12,432 nucleotides of DNA from an uncultured Coriobacteriaceae bacterium (lineage in GTDB: Bacteria; Actinomycetota; Coriobacteriia; Coriobacteriales; QAMH01), in assembly GCA_902783925.1 (NCBI GenBank), contig CACZSV010000171.1, positions 1 through 12,432 of the forward strand. The letters are read 5' to 3'. Position numbers and translations under genes: made by a program. The notes below the pieces were generated by a model. It saw only the letters and a list, made by a program, of their open reading frames with translations, was not told where the DNA came from and did not search any database. This document shows, piece by piece, positions 1 to 6,770 of this stretch. The stretch's first letter is position 1, and each line of letters starts with the position of its first letter.

Positions 1-90
1 GCCGTAACCGCCGGGCGCGAGATGCCGTAACCGCCGGGCGCGAGATGCCGTAACCGCCGGGCGCGAGATGCCGTAACCGCCGGGTGCGAG
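1..90. repeat. 23-bp tandem repeat array, cut by the left edge
   Basis: Three exact copies of a 23-bp unit (it begins GCCGTAACCGCC and ends GCGCGAGAT) occupy 1-23, 24-46 and 47-69. A fourth copy at 70-90 is incomplete and has one C-to-T change in its last third. The array may continue outside the window. The unit length is not a multiple of three, and the array lies just past the stop codon of the thioesterase gene, so it is noncoding with respect to that gene. There are no spacers, so this is not a CRISPR array. The copies are nearly identical, which points to recent slippage expansion. Its function is unknown. Confidence 0.9.
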
Positions 91-96
91 GCCCGC

Positions 97-840
97 TCAC
101 ACCTCGATGTGCGCGGCAAACATCACGTTGCCCTCTGCATCGAGCCCTTTTGCCTCTAATCCGTCCTCAGTTTTGCATGTGTAAATATGCAGAGGCTCGC
201 CTTCATGCACTTCTCGTCGGTAATCTATCTGGAATGACTTGACGGAATGGCCCTCGTGCGGGCTGATTGCATCGAGGAGCAAGTCGGCATAGTTAGCATT
301 ATTGACATGACCGTTGAGGTCGACCGTGCTATAGGGAGGGCAGATCACGCAGGGCTCAAGTCCCTCATGGTCGAAATTGCGCAGCTTGCGCGGCTTCTTG
401 CTGTAATTGCGATCCTCGAGATAGACCGGATTGTCGTTGTAAACACTAAGAAGCGAGACAAACGAGCGGTCTTCTCTGCTCATGAGAACCCATTCGGACG
501 TGCCTTTCACGAGCAAATTTCCATTTGAATCCTTGATAGTGTAGTCGCGCAAGAAGGAAAACTTAGAAGGGTCATGCGGCCAGGTTCGAACGAGGATCTC
601 GTCGTAGAGACGCGGCTGCTCAAGGACATCGTATCTTGTGCGGATAACCGCCCATAGCACGCCTTTGTCGAACATCTTTCCAAAACCTATGCCCATCTCC
701 TCGGCCTGTCGCGTCGCGGCTTCCTGGAAAAGCTGCAGTACCGCAGAAGGCTTGAGTTCGGTAAAGCGGTCGAAATCCGTTGTACGCAACGGGATGCACA
801 TCTCGTAATCAGCGACATAGGGTTGAGCTGGCTCGTTCAT
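97..840 (-). CDS. Acyl-ACP thioesterase (FatA/FatB-like, double hotdog)
   Basis: This 247-residue protein matches the acyl-ACP thioesterase family, which hydrolyses acyl-ACP to free fatty acid and ACP in the cytoplasm. The first hotdog domain spans about residues 12-140 and shows family motifs: LFQEAATRQAEEMG near 37-50, TWPHDPSKFSFLRDY near 86-100 and the EWVLMSRED stretch near 116-124. The second hotdog domain carries VDLNGHVNNANY (173-184), giving the Asp174/Asn176/His178 set used for catalysis in plant FatB-type enzymes. YRRE follows at 207-210, and its Glu is the likely fourth residue. The length fits bacterial members. On the minus strand GAGGAG (848-853) lies 7 nt before the ATG, which supports the start. 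The gene appears monocistronic. Acyl-chain specificity cannot be read from the sequence. Confidence 0.93.
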   Translation of the reverse strand: MNEPAQPYVADYEMCIPLRTTDFDRFTELKPSAVLQLFQEAATRQAEEMGIGFGKMFDKGVLWAVIRTRYDVLEQPRLYDEILVRTWPHDPSKFSFLRDYTIKDSNGNLLVKGTSEWVLMSREDRSFVSLLSVYNDNPVYLEDRNYSKKPRKLRNFDHEGLEPCVICPPYSTVDLNGHVNNANYADLLLDAISPHEGHSVKSFQIDYRREVHEGEPLHIYTCKTEDGLEAKGLDAEGNVMFAAHIEV

Positions 841-871
841 CTAAAGGCTCCTCACGTGAGTATTGGCAGAA

Positions 872-877
872 ATTATA
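872..877 (-). promoter_or_regulatory. Candidate -10 box for the thioesterase gene
   Basis: The minus strand reads TATAAT, a perfect -10 hexamer, 31 nt upstream of the thioesterase start codon. No good -35 hexamer sits 16-18 nt further upstream. The left arm of the 880-971 inverted repeat falls in the -10/-35 spacer, so that repeat could influence this promoter. Confidence 0.45.
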
Positions 878-879
878 CT

Positions 880-971
880 GCTCTCTGTATGTGCTTGGAT
901 GACGTTTAGGTTGCAGCTTTCTGGCGTGCAGTGCCAGCTTGCAAGATGCCGCCTTCGACTTTACAGAGAGC
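880..971. repeat. Nested inverted-repeat element in the intergenic spacer
   Basis: GCTCTCTGTA (880-889) is perfectly complementary to TACAGAGAGC (962-971), giving 10-bp outer arms around 72 bp. Inside, TTGCA (911-915) pairs with TGCAA (940-944), and CTGGC (921-925) pairs with GCCAG (933-937) around a 7-nt loop. No reading frame explains the element. It could be a small MITE relic, a regulatory site or a structured RNA, and the sequence does not decide between these. Confidence 0.55.
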
Positions 972-1028
972 CTCTTATACATCTCGCGTCGGATTGTGCA
1001 AATCTCCACAAGCCAGTTTCTTGAATAA

Positions 1029-1113
1029 ATATGTAAAAACATATGGCAAAAAGAAATAATATAGATATACTATACACGCCTGATATAACACAAATAGACA
1101 TATAAATAGTATA
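1029..1113. promoter_or_regulatory. AT-rich promoter/operator region of the antitoxin gene
   Basis: From about 1026 to 1130 the DNA is markedly AT-rich compared with everything around it. It contains a perfect palindrome, ATATGT-AAAA-ACATAT (1029-1044), and a second inverted pair, TATACTA (1066-1072) with TAGTATA (1107-1113). TATACT at 1066-1071 could serve as a -10 box. Antitoxins of this ribbon-helix-helix class normally bind palindromes in their own promoter, so these are plausible autoregulatory operators. That role is inferred from position only. Confidence 0.4.
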
Positions 1114-1135
1114 CAAACGCAGCTAGGGCACAAAG

Positions 1136-1330
1136 ATGATGAAGTCGACGACTATACGTATGGACGACGACCTGAAAAAAGAGGCAAGCGCCAAGCTTGA
1201 CGCTTTGGGGTTGAACTTCAATACGTTTGTGGTGATGGCCACAAAGCAGCTCGTCGCTCAAAACCGCATACCGTTTGACTTGGTGGTCCCCGAAGGTCAG
1301 CGAAATGACGGCGAAGAGCGGAAAGCGTAG
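1136..1330 (+). CDS. Orphan RelB/DinJ-type antitoxin, short form
   Basis: The 64-residue product has the ribbon-helix-helix signature of RelB/DinJ antitoxins. A beta strand with TTIRMDDDLKKEA (5-17) is followed by LDALGLNFNTFV (21-32) and the hallmark IPFDL (45-49). Such proteins bind operator DNA and neutralise a RelE/YafQ-type RNase. Family members are usually about 80-95 residues and use a C-terminal extension after the PF.L motif to wrap the toxin. Here the protein ends about 15 residues after that motif with a polar, charged tail, and no toxin gene follows. The start is one of two adjacent ATG codons (1136 or 1139), and the ribosome binding site is weak. It is either a degraded TA locus or a stand-alone regulator. 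Confidence 0.8.
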   Translation: MMKSTTIRMDDDLKKEASAKLDALGLNFNTFVVMATKQLVAQNRIPFDLVVPEGQRNDGEERKA

Positions 1331-1568
1331 GTAGGAGTTGGCTGCAACCCGAAGGGGTTACATGGCTTTGCAATACGGGGACATGCGGTTTTGATGTCTG
1401 TTGATGCACGGAAAACATTATTGATGCTGGGTGGTGCAAATGTGGCTTTCAAAGTTCTTCAGACGTAACGATGATGCAATCTACGTGAGACGACATTGGA
1501 TTTTTAACCGCAGAAGTTCCGGCGTCGCGGTTTACGGTCGTCGCTACAATTAGAACCGCTCGTTTGCA

Positions 1569-1603
1569 GAGAATCGTTCCCCACAATTGAGGGACTGATT
1601 CTC
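1569..1603. repeat. REP-like imperfect palindrome
   Basis: GAGAATC (1569-1575) and GATTCTC (1597-1603) are perfect arms. The helix continues inward through a G-T wobble, one T/C mismatch, a T-A pair and a CCC/GGG block, giving a stem of about 13 positions with a 9-nt loop at 1582-1590. Neither side has a T run, so it is not an intrinsic terminator. Its form (an agaatcg-ttccc head facing a gggac-tgattct tail) resembles REP-type palindromes mobilised by Y1-family transposases. That assignment is from memory of the style, not from an alignment. Confidence 0.5.
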
Positions 1604-1670
1604 GAGCAGTCACCACACGAATAATCGTCATTTGCGACCATGTTTTCGGTCATGAAAGCTCAATCTGAGA

Positions 1671-1676
1671 TACAAT
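1671..1676 (+). promoter_or_regulatory. Candidate -10 box for the 1735 gene
   Basis: TACAAT matches the -10 consensus at five of six positions and lies about 60 nt before the ATG at 1735. The sequence 17-18 nt upstream (around CGGTCA, 1647-1652) is only a weak -35 match. No other good promoter is visible between the antitoxin gene and this gene. Confidence 0.33.
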
Positions 1677-1734
1677 TAACGATTGATTTTCGCAATGGGA
1701 GACATGGAATCGAAAGCTGCGTTCAGAGCAAAGT

Positions 1735-3198
1735 ATGGCGGGGAATAGCGAGAACAGATACAGAGGGAGCTCGAGGCTGAACACGCCTCGCGGAAGCGCG
1801 GGTTCAACGCGCCATCGCGAACACGTGTCGAATGTCCGAGGCAAATACGCAAGTCTGGACGCTTCCGGCGTGGAGGGGTCTTGGGCTGAACGTGCCGAGG
1901 CCGCGCGCCGCAGCAATGAGGCCCGTGCTCGCAAGGCCCGCGAGATGAACAATACAACTGGCATAGAGCTCGAAAGACGTTCTCGCCAGGCTCGCGAACG
2001 TGATCTATCCACAAGTAAGATCGAGAGGCAGCCGGCGGCGGAAGGGCGCACAGGCGCGTTTCGTTCTCAAGAAAAGCAAGCTCGAGCATCGTATGCGCGC
2101 GAGGAGCGACAGCCACGCGTCGAGGCCAGCCGTGAGGTTCGCGAACCCCATGAGACGCGCTGGCAAGATTCCATTGCTTCGAGCAATCCCGCCGACAGAC
2201 TTTGGCGCGACGGGCAATACAGTTCGCGACGTGGCGACAGCATGTTCGACAACAGCCGCTTCGTGGATGATTTCGATGAACCCGTCATGACCCGGAGGAC
2301 GCCTGCACGCAATGCCCACTCTGCAGAAACGCGCGGTTCTCATACAGGCTACGAGCACGATACGGAACGCAGAACCGTGCAGCTCGGGCAGTCTCTGAAC
2401 GGTCCGCAGAATCGGGGGCTCGATGGATCCGATTTTGTGGATGAAGAGTCGGAGTACCAAGACGAATACTATCAAGAAGAGTTCTACCAAGAGGGGCAGA
2501 GCAAGCTTGACCGTGTGCGCGAAGTTGGCGGGCGCGTTGTGGATATGGCGCGCAATAGCTCACCGCGCGCACGCATTATTGCTGCTGCGGTAGTCGCCGT
2601 CGTTATCATCGCTTTTGTTGCGAACACGCTTTTCTCTTGCGGCGGCAAGGCCGAAACGAGCAAAAGCAGTCAGACGCAGCAGTCTTCGTCGTCGGCGTCT
2701 CAGTCGCTTTCCGCTGGTGTCGAGGATCCCTGGCTGGAGGGAAAGGTATTTACGACAGGTGACGCCGAGCTTGATGCGAATATCAAGGATTTCTGCGATT
2801 CTGCGACCACAGCCGGTGCGAGCGCGACAGAAAACGCGTACAAGGCGTACTTGGCTGTTGCATGGTCGGATTACGCCGAGCGCGACGATAACAAGGCCCC
2901 TCAGAATTCCGACTGGGCACGCGTGTATGCGAAGCAGTGGTTTGCTTCTGGCAAGTCCGGAAATAGCTATGAGTACGCGGCAGTAGCTCAGTATGCCCTG
3001 GCATACTTTGGCTACTCCGATGCCAAAGCAGAGCCGTGCACTGTCACGCAGGACAACGGCGCTGCCGAAAACCGCGGACTCGTGATCGTGAGCGATATTA
3101 CGAGCGGCCGCAGCTGCGTGTGCGACTGCACGCTTGGCTCCAATGGCTGGATGCTTCCCGCGGATTCATATAAATACGAAATCCAGAAAACCGGATAG
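1735..3198 (+). CDS. Arg-rich single-pass membrane protein with degenerate transglutaminase-like outer domain
   Basis: The product has 487 residues. Residues 1-278 are polar, rich in Arg/Glu/Ser and likely disordered, ending in an acidic Tyr/Glu patch (about 233-253). One membrane helix follows (about 279-299), then a Ser/Gln linker (305-327). The outer domain (about 335-487) follows the transglutaminase-like pattern: ENAYKAYLAVAW near 366-377, WARVYAKQWFASGKSG (394-409), then NSYEYAAVAQYALAYFGY (410-427), which is the block that normally begins with the catalytic Cys. Here that position is Ser411. The usual His and Asp positions are also not preserved near VCDCTLGSNGWMLPADSY (462-479). I infer a non-catalytic, ligand-binding or structural version facing the cell wall. 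The ATG at 1735 has a poor ribosome binding site and may not be the ancestral start (see findings). It lies 77 bp before the VTC gene and could be co-transcribed. Confidence 0.75.
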   Translation: MAGNSENRYRGSSRLNTPRGSAGSTRHREHVSNVRGKYASLDASGVEGSWAERAEAARRSNEARARKAREMNNTTGIELERRSRQARERDLSTSKIERQPAAEGRTGAFRSQEKQARASYAREERQPRVEASREVREPHETRWQDSIASSNPADRLWRDGQYSSRRGDSMFDNSRFVDDFDEPVMTRRTPARNAHSAETRGSHTGYEHDTERRTVQLGQSLNGPQNRGLDGSDFVDEESEYQDEYYQEEFYQEGQSKLDRVREVGGRVVDMARNSSPRARIIAAAVVAVVIIAFVANTLFSCGGKAETSKSSQTQQSSSSASQSLSAGVEDPWLEGKVFTTGDAELDANIKDFCDSATTAGASATENAYKAYLAVAWSDYAERDDNKAPQNSDWARVYAKQWFASGKSGNSYEYAAVAQYALAYFGYSDAKAEPCTVTQDNGAAENRGLVIVSDITSGRSCVCDCTLGSNGWMLPADSYKYEIQKTG

Positions 3199-3203
3199 CC
3201 GAG

Positions 3204-3223
3204 AGCTTTCCCTTTAAGGGGCT
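3204..3223 (+). terminator. Weak hairpin between the 1735 gene and the VTC gene
   Basis: AGC-TTT-CCC (3204-3212) can fold on GGG-GCT (3218-3223) with a TTT bulge, followed by TTTTC. The stem is short and bulged, so at most it is a leaky terminator or attenuator separating the membrane protein gene from the VTC cluster. Confidence 0.25.
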
Positions 3224-3275
3224 TTTCAGGTTTGCATTTTATTCTGCTTTCCAGACTGAAGAAGGGAAGCGGGAA

Positions 3276-4109
3276 ATGAAAGCAAACGCTACACAGAACA
3301 CAGTGCAGGCCAAATTCATCGACACGTTCGAGCGCAAGGAGAAGAAATACGTGCTCGACGAGGAGACGCTTGCGCGCTTTATGCAGCTCGTCGGTGACAG
3401 GTTCGGCGATGACCAGTACGCGCACAGCACGATTTCGAGCCTGTACTACGATACTCCGCAATTCTCCATGATCAATCGCTCGATCGAAAAGCCTCTGTAC
3501 AAAGAGAAGCTGCGCATTCGCTGTTATGACGTTCCAAGCGATGAGGCGGGCGTTTTTGTCGAGCTCAAGAAGAAGTTCAAAGGCATCGTATACAAACGCC
3601 GTATCCGCATGAGCATCGAAGGCGGTCAGGCGTATCTGGAAGGCACGCCGTATTCGGCGGCAAGCCTGCTCGGCAGCGCGCTTGAGGCGAAGGATATGGA
3701 TATGATCAAGCAGCAGAACATCCGCGAAATCGATGCGTGCCTTTCCCGACACGGAAATATTGCACCGGCAATTATGATTATCGTCGAGCGTCACTCCATC
3801 CGCAGCAACGATGGTTCGAATATTCGCATCACGTTTGACAGAAATGCCCGTTGGCGTGCGCACAACCTGCGCTTCGATGAGGGATTTCAGGGAACTCCGA
3901 TTTTCGGTGACGATACGGTCATCATGGAGGTCAAGGCGCTCGGCACGTATCCGCTGTGGCTTGTGCATGCACTCGACCAGGTCGGGGCGTATCCGGTTTC
4001 CTGCTCGAAGGTGGGGCTTGCCTACAAGGCGCTCTGCACGGCAAAGCAGCCCGAATACATGAGCCCGCGTCAGATTCAACGCAGGTTATCCCACGCGCAC
4101 GCTGCATAA
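3276..4109 (+). CDS. VTC-domain protein (polyphosphate-polymerase-like, soluble)
   Basis: This 277-residue protein consists essentially of one VTC domain, the tunnel-shaped triphosphate-tunnel fold that makes polyphosphate from ATP in yeast Vtc4. Family landmarks appear in order: FERKEKKYVL (18-27), SLYYDT (55-60), LRIRCY with Arg80/Arg82 (79-84), FVELKKKFKGIVYKRR (94-109) with Glu96/Lys98, ITFDR with Arg189 (185-189), VIMEVK with Glu218/Lys220 (215-220), and SCSKVGLAY with Lys245 (242-250). The basic and acidic tunnel residues are thus kept, which argues for catalytic competence. No SPX domain, signal peptide or membrane helix is present, so it is cytoplasmic. An AAGGGA element 8 nt before the ATG supports the start. 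It is the first gene of a probable three-gene operon with the DUF4956 and beta-helix lipoprotein genes. Its actual substrate and product in bacteria of this type are not established. Confidence 0.88.
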   Translation: MKANATQNTVQAKFIDTFERKEKKYVLDEETLARFMQLVGDRFGDDQYAHSTISSLYYDTPQFSMINRSIEKPLYKEKLRIRCYDVPSDEAGVFVELKKKFKGIVYKRRIRMSIEGGQAYLEGTPYSAASLLGSALEAKDMDMIKQQNIREIDACLSRHGNIAPAIMIIVERHSIRSNDGSNIRITFDRNARWRAHNLRFDEGFQGTPIFGDDTVIMEVKALGTYPLWLVHALDQVGAYPVSCSKVGLAYKALCTAKQPEYMSPRQIQRRLSHAHAA

Positions 4110-4168
4110 CGACGCTAAACCAAAACGATAGCAAGTAACGATCATTTACGGAATGAAAGGGGCATATT

Positions 4169-4870
4169 GTGCTTGATTCAGTATTCACAAGCATTATCGG
4201 AGCCACCGAAAGCACGGTAACAACAATGACGAGCGGGAGCTTTCTCATCTGCTCTCTCGCATCGCTCATCTTGGGTTTGGTCATTGCGTTCGTGTACATG
4301 TACAAGCATAAGTACTCGAAGAACTTCGTCGTCACAATTGCGCTGCTGCCGATTATCGTTCAGATGGTGATTGCCCTGGTCAACGGCAATATCGGCGCCG
4401 GTGTGGCTGTGATGGGCGTGTTCAATCTGGTACGTTTCCGTTCGATCCCAGGCAGTGCCAAAGATATTGGAACCGTGTTCTTTGCCATGGCGGTTGGTCT
4501 GGCGACGGGCATGGGCTACATCACCTTGGCGGCCCTGTTCACGGTAATCGTCGGCCTGGCGAATATCATCTTCGTAAGCTCGCCTCTTGGTCAGAAAACG
4601 GGTACGTCGGTCGACCGTTCCTTGAAGGTCGCCATTCCCGAGGACATGGATTACATCTCGCTGTTCGATGACCTTTTTGACCAGTACACGTCCAAGAGCG
4701 AACTCGTGAATGTCAAGACGACCAATATGGGCAGCTTGTACCAGCTCGAATACGCAATAACGCTCAAAGATAAAGACCAGGAAAAACTGTTCCTCGACGA
4801 AGTGCGTACGCGCAACGGCAATCTGACCGTCCAGTGCGGCCGTCCCGTTTTTGCAAAGGAGACCTTGTAA
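4169..4870 (+). CDS. DUF4956 multi-pass membrane protein
   Basis: The 233-residue protein starts at GTG, placed 6 nt after a strong GAAAGGGG ribosome binding site (4155-4162). The N-terminal half is hydrophobic, with segments around residues 23-45, 52-72, 75-87 and a longer stretch about 101-137 that may contain two helices. The family hallmark GVFNLVRFRSIPGSAKDIG (83-101) followed by FFAMAVGLATGMGY (104-117) is intact. The two Arg residues and the Lys in this conserved loop probably face the cytoplasm and could contact an anionic substrate. The C-terminal part (about 148-233) is a soluble ferredoxin-like alpha/beta domain, which I infer to be cytoplasmic. DUF4956 genes are commonly found beside VTC-domain genes, as here. 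It may anchor the VTC enzyme or move its product across the membrane, which is inference. Confidence 0.88.
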   Translation: MLDSVFTSIIGATESTVTTMTSGSFLICSLASLILGLVIAFVYMYKHKYSKNFVVTIALLPIIVQMVIALVNGNIGAGVAVMGVFNLVRFRSIPGSAKDIGTVFFAMAVGLATGMGYITLAALFTVIVGLANIIFVSSPLGQKTGTSVDRSLKVAIPEDMDYISLFDDLFDQYTSKSELVNVKTTNMGSLYQLEYAITLKDKDQEKLFLDEVRTRNGNLTVQCGRPVFAKETL

Positions 4871-4872
4871 TT

Positions 4873-6762
4873 ATGAATTCACGCAATATTGTTCAGTCGA
4901 ACGACGACAGAAGCTTCAGTACGAGAGTGCGTAAGCTTCTCTCCCGCCCGGCGCGAATTGCCGTGAGCGCCGTTCTAGCATTGTCCTTGTGCGGTGGCGC
5001 GCTTGCGGGATGCTCCCAGGGTAGCTCGAGCGGCTCGAGCAGCAGCGCGCAATCCACGGCTTCTGTCACGAGCGCCAAGGCTCCGACGAGCTCGACGGCT
5101 GGTCAGGTAGCTACGCAAGTTGCAAGCGATATTTCCTCGATGAAGTTCGAGTACTCGGACCGTGACCAGGATGCAAGCTACGATGCGTCAAGCGCGACGA
5201 AGATCGAGCTGTCTTCTTCTGGGGCAAATGTGAGCGGCAATGGAGCTCAGGCGAGCGGGTCGACCGTCACCATCACAGAGGAAGGCACGTATCTGGTTTC
5301 CGGCAGCTCCTCCAATGCCCAGATTGTCGTGGCGGCCAGTGATTCTGCAAAGGTGCAGATTGTGCTTGCCGGGGTCGATATGACCTGCAATAGCGGCCCG
5401 TGCATCAATGTGAAAACAGCCGATAAGGTCTTCGTGACTTTGGCCGACGGCACGACGAATACACTTGCTGATGGCTCCTGGAGCCTGACGGGTGCAGATG
5501 ATGAAGCGAATGCGACCCTGTACAGCGCCTGTGATCTGACAATCAACGGCACGGGCTCGCTCACGGTTACTGCAACGGTCAAGGATGGTATCGGAACCAA
5601 GGACGATTTGACGGTTACCGGCGGCACCATCACGGTCAATGCGGCAGACGATGGTCTCAATGGCAACGATAGCGTTTCCATCAATGGCGGGGACGTGAAA
5701 GTGATAGCCAAGGGAGACGGCATCAAATCCTCGAAGAGCGATGACGAAAGCAAAGGCTTTGTCACCATCGATGGCGGGACCGTCGCAGTCGAGTCGCAAG
5801 ACGATGGCATCCAGGCGGCGCGTCTCATTCGCCTGACCGGCGGCTCGACGACCGTGAATGCTGCCGACGATGCGCTGCACAGCGACCTCGACGTTCTCGT
5901 CAACGGCGGAGATCTCATTATCGCTGCCACGGATGATGCCGTCCACGGCGCGTACTACGTCGATATCGTGTCGGGTACGGTGCGCGCGAATACGTGCACT
6001 GAGGGTCTCGAAGGTCAGGTTATCGAGGTCGCCGGTGGTGATGTGACCGTGATTTCCACAGACGACGGCATGAATGCCTCGGTTGCCTCAACTGGTTCGG
6101 AAAGCGAACAGGCAAGCGCCGAGCAGAACGCAAACACGCAAGAGCGGTCGATGGATCAGCAGCGTTTCCAGAATTTCCAGCAAAACGGTATGCAGGGACA
6201 GGGAATGAAGGGAGGCATGGTGGAGACGAGCGATGCGTGCGCGATTCTCATCAGCGGCGGAACTCTCAACCTCACCTGCGAAGGCGATAGCATAGATTCG
6301 AATGGCTCGATTCTCATGAGCGGCGGCAAGGTCTTTGTTTCTGGAACCACCAAGCAGGGGAATGGCGCCATCGACTCGGGCACGGGTGCGACTATCACTG
6401 GCGGCACGATTGTTGCCACGAGTGCGGGCGGCATGGAGGAGTCCTTTGGCAGCTCCTCTACGCAGGCGAGTGTCGTCGCGAATGTGAGCGGTAATGCCGG
6501 CGATGTCGTGAGTGTGGTCGATTCCGCAGGAAACGAAATCGTCAGCTATACAACCGAGCACGCATACAGTTGGGTGCTGGCAAGCTCTCCCAATATCTCT
6601 ACTGGCCAGACGTATGCGGTGAAGATCAATGGCAACGATGCGGCGCAGGCAAGCGCCTCGACCGAGCAGCAAAGCTTTGGTATGCAAGGCGGCATGGGCG
6701 GAATGCAGGGCGGACCTCAGGGTGGAGCCCAGGGCAGCATGCAGGGCGGCACAAGGGGCTAA
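4873..6762 (+). CDS. Cthe_2159-type carbohydrate-binding beta-helix lipoprotein
   Basis: I place the start at the ATG at 4873, 2 nt after the previous stop and 11 nt after AAAGGAG (4855-4861), giving 629 residues. A basic N-tail, a hydrophobic stretch and the lipobox LAGC with Cys47 show a type II signal peptide, so the protein is lipid-anchored outside the cell. A Ser-rich linker follows. From about residue 110 to 400 the chain repeats short strands with Gly-Gly turns, and DDG-type loops recur at roughly 259, 281, 310, 332, 354 and 397. This is the pattern of the Cthe_2159 right-handed beta-helix family, which binds acidic polysaccharide and calcium. A Gln/Met/Gly-rich insert (about 420-450) interrupts the helix before more turns (455-525). 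The C-terminus is a Met-Gln-Gly-Gly low-complexity tail (about 602-629). It probably acts as the surface-exposed polymer binder of the VTC/DUF4956 unit. Confidence 0.87.
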   Translation: MNSRNIVQSNDDRSFSTRVRKLLSRPARIAVSAVLALSLCGGALAGCSQGSSSGSSSSAQSTASVTSAKAPTSSTAGQVATQVASDISSMKFEYSDRDQDASYDASSATKIELSSSGANVSGNGAQASGSTVTITEEGTYLVSGSSSNAQIVVAASDSAKVQIVLAGVDMTCNSGPCINVKTADKVFVTLADGTTNTLADGSWSLTGADDEANATLYSACDLTINGTGSLTVTATVKDGIGTKDDLTVTGGTITVNAADDGLNGNDSVSINGGDVKVIAKGDGIKSSKSDDESKGFVTIDGGTVAVESQDDGIQAARLIRLTGGSTTVNAADDALHSDLDVLVNGGDLIIAATDDAVHGAYYVDIVSGTVRANTCTEGLEGQVIEVAGGDVTVISTDDGMNASVASTGSESEQASAEQNANTQERSMDQQRFQNFQQNGMQGQGMKGGMVETSDACAILISGGTLNLTCEGDSIDSNGSILMSGGKVFVSGTTKQGNGAIDSGTGATITGGTIVATSAGGMEESFGSSSTQASVVANVSGNAGDVVSVVDSAGNEIVSYTTEHAYSWVLASSPNISTGQTYAVKINGNDAAQASASTEQQSFGMQGGMGGMQGGPQGGAQGSMQGGTRG

Positions 6763-6770
6763 TCGAGTCA

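Larger units (their letters stand above)
1331..1734. other. Intergenic stretch without a convincing gene
   Basis: These 404 bp hold no supported coding sequence. A 24-codon frame from 1396 and a 60-codon minus-strand frame (1449-1631) lack recognisable motifs and good ribosome binding sites. Palindromes are more frequent than expected by eye: AACCC-GAAG-GGGTT (1346-1359), AACCGC/GCGGTT (1506-1511 with 1527-1532) and the long hairpin at 1569-1603. The right end probably contains the promoter of the next gene. Confidence 0.6.

Noticed and set aside
1..90. CRISPR array
   Set aside because: The 23-bp units are contiguous with no spacers and no cas genes are visible.
1449..1631. 60-codon minus-strand frame in the 1331-1734 spacer
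   Set aside because: It contains the REP-like hairpin, has no convincing ribosome binding site and matches no family I recognise.
1650..2490. Several overlapping minus-strand frames opposite the Arg-rich region
   Set aside because: Arg and Ala codons on the plus strand produce stop-poor antisense frames. None has a recognisable domain.
3012..4079. 355-codon open frame on the minus strand
   Set aside because: It lies antisense to the VTC gene and the end of the preceding gene. Its translation shows no family motif, while the plus-strand frame has intact VTC motifs.
5188..5946. Two long minus-strand frames opposite the beta-helix lipoprotein
   Set aside because: They mirror the repeated Gly/Asp-rich codons of the plus-strand gene and have no domain or ribosome binding site.
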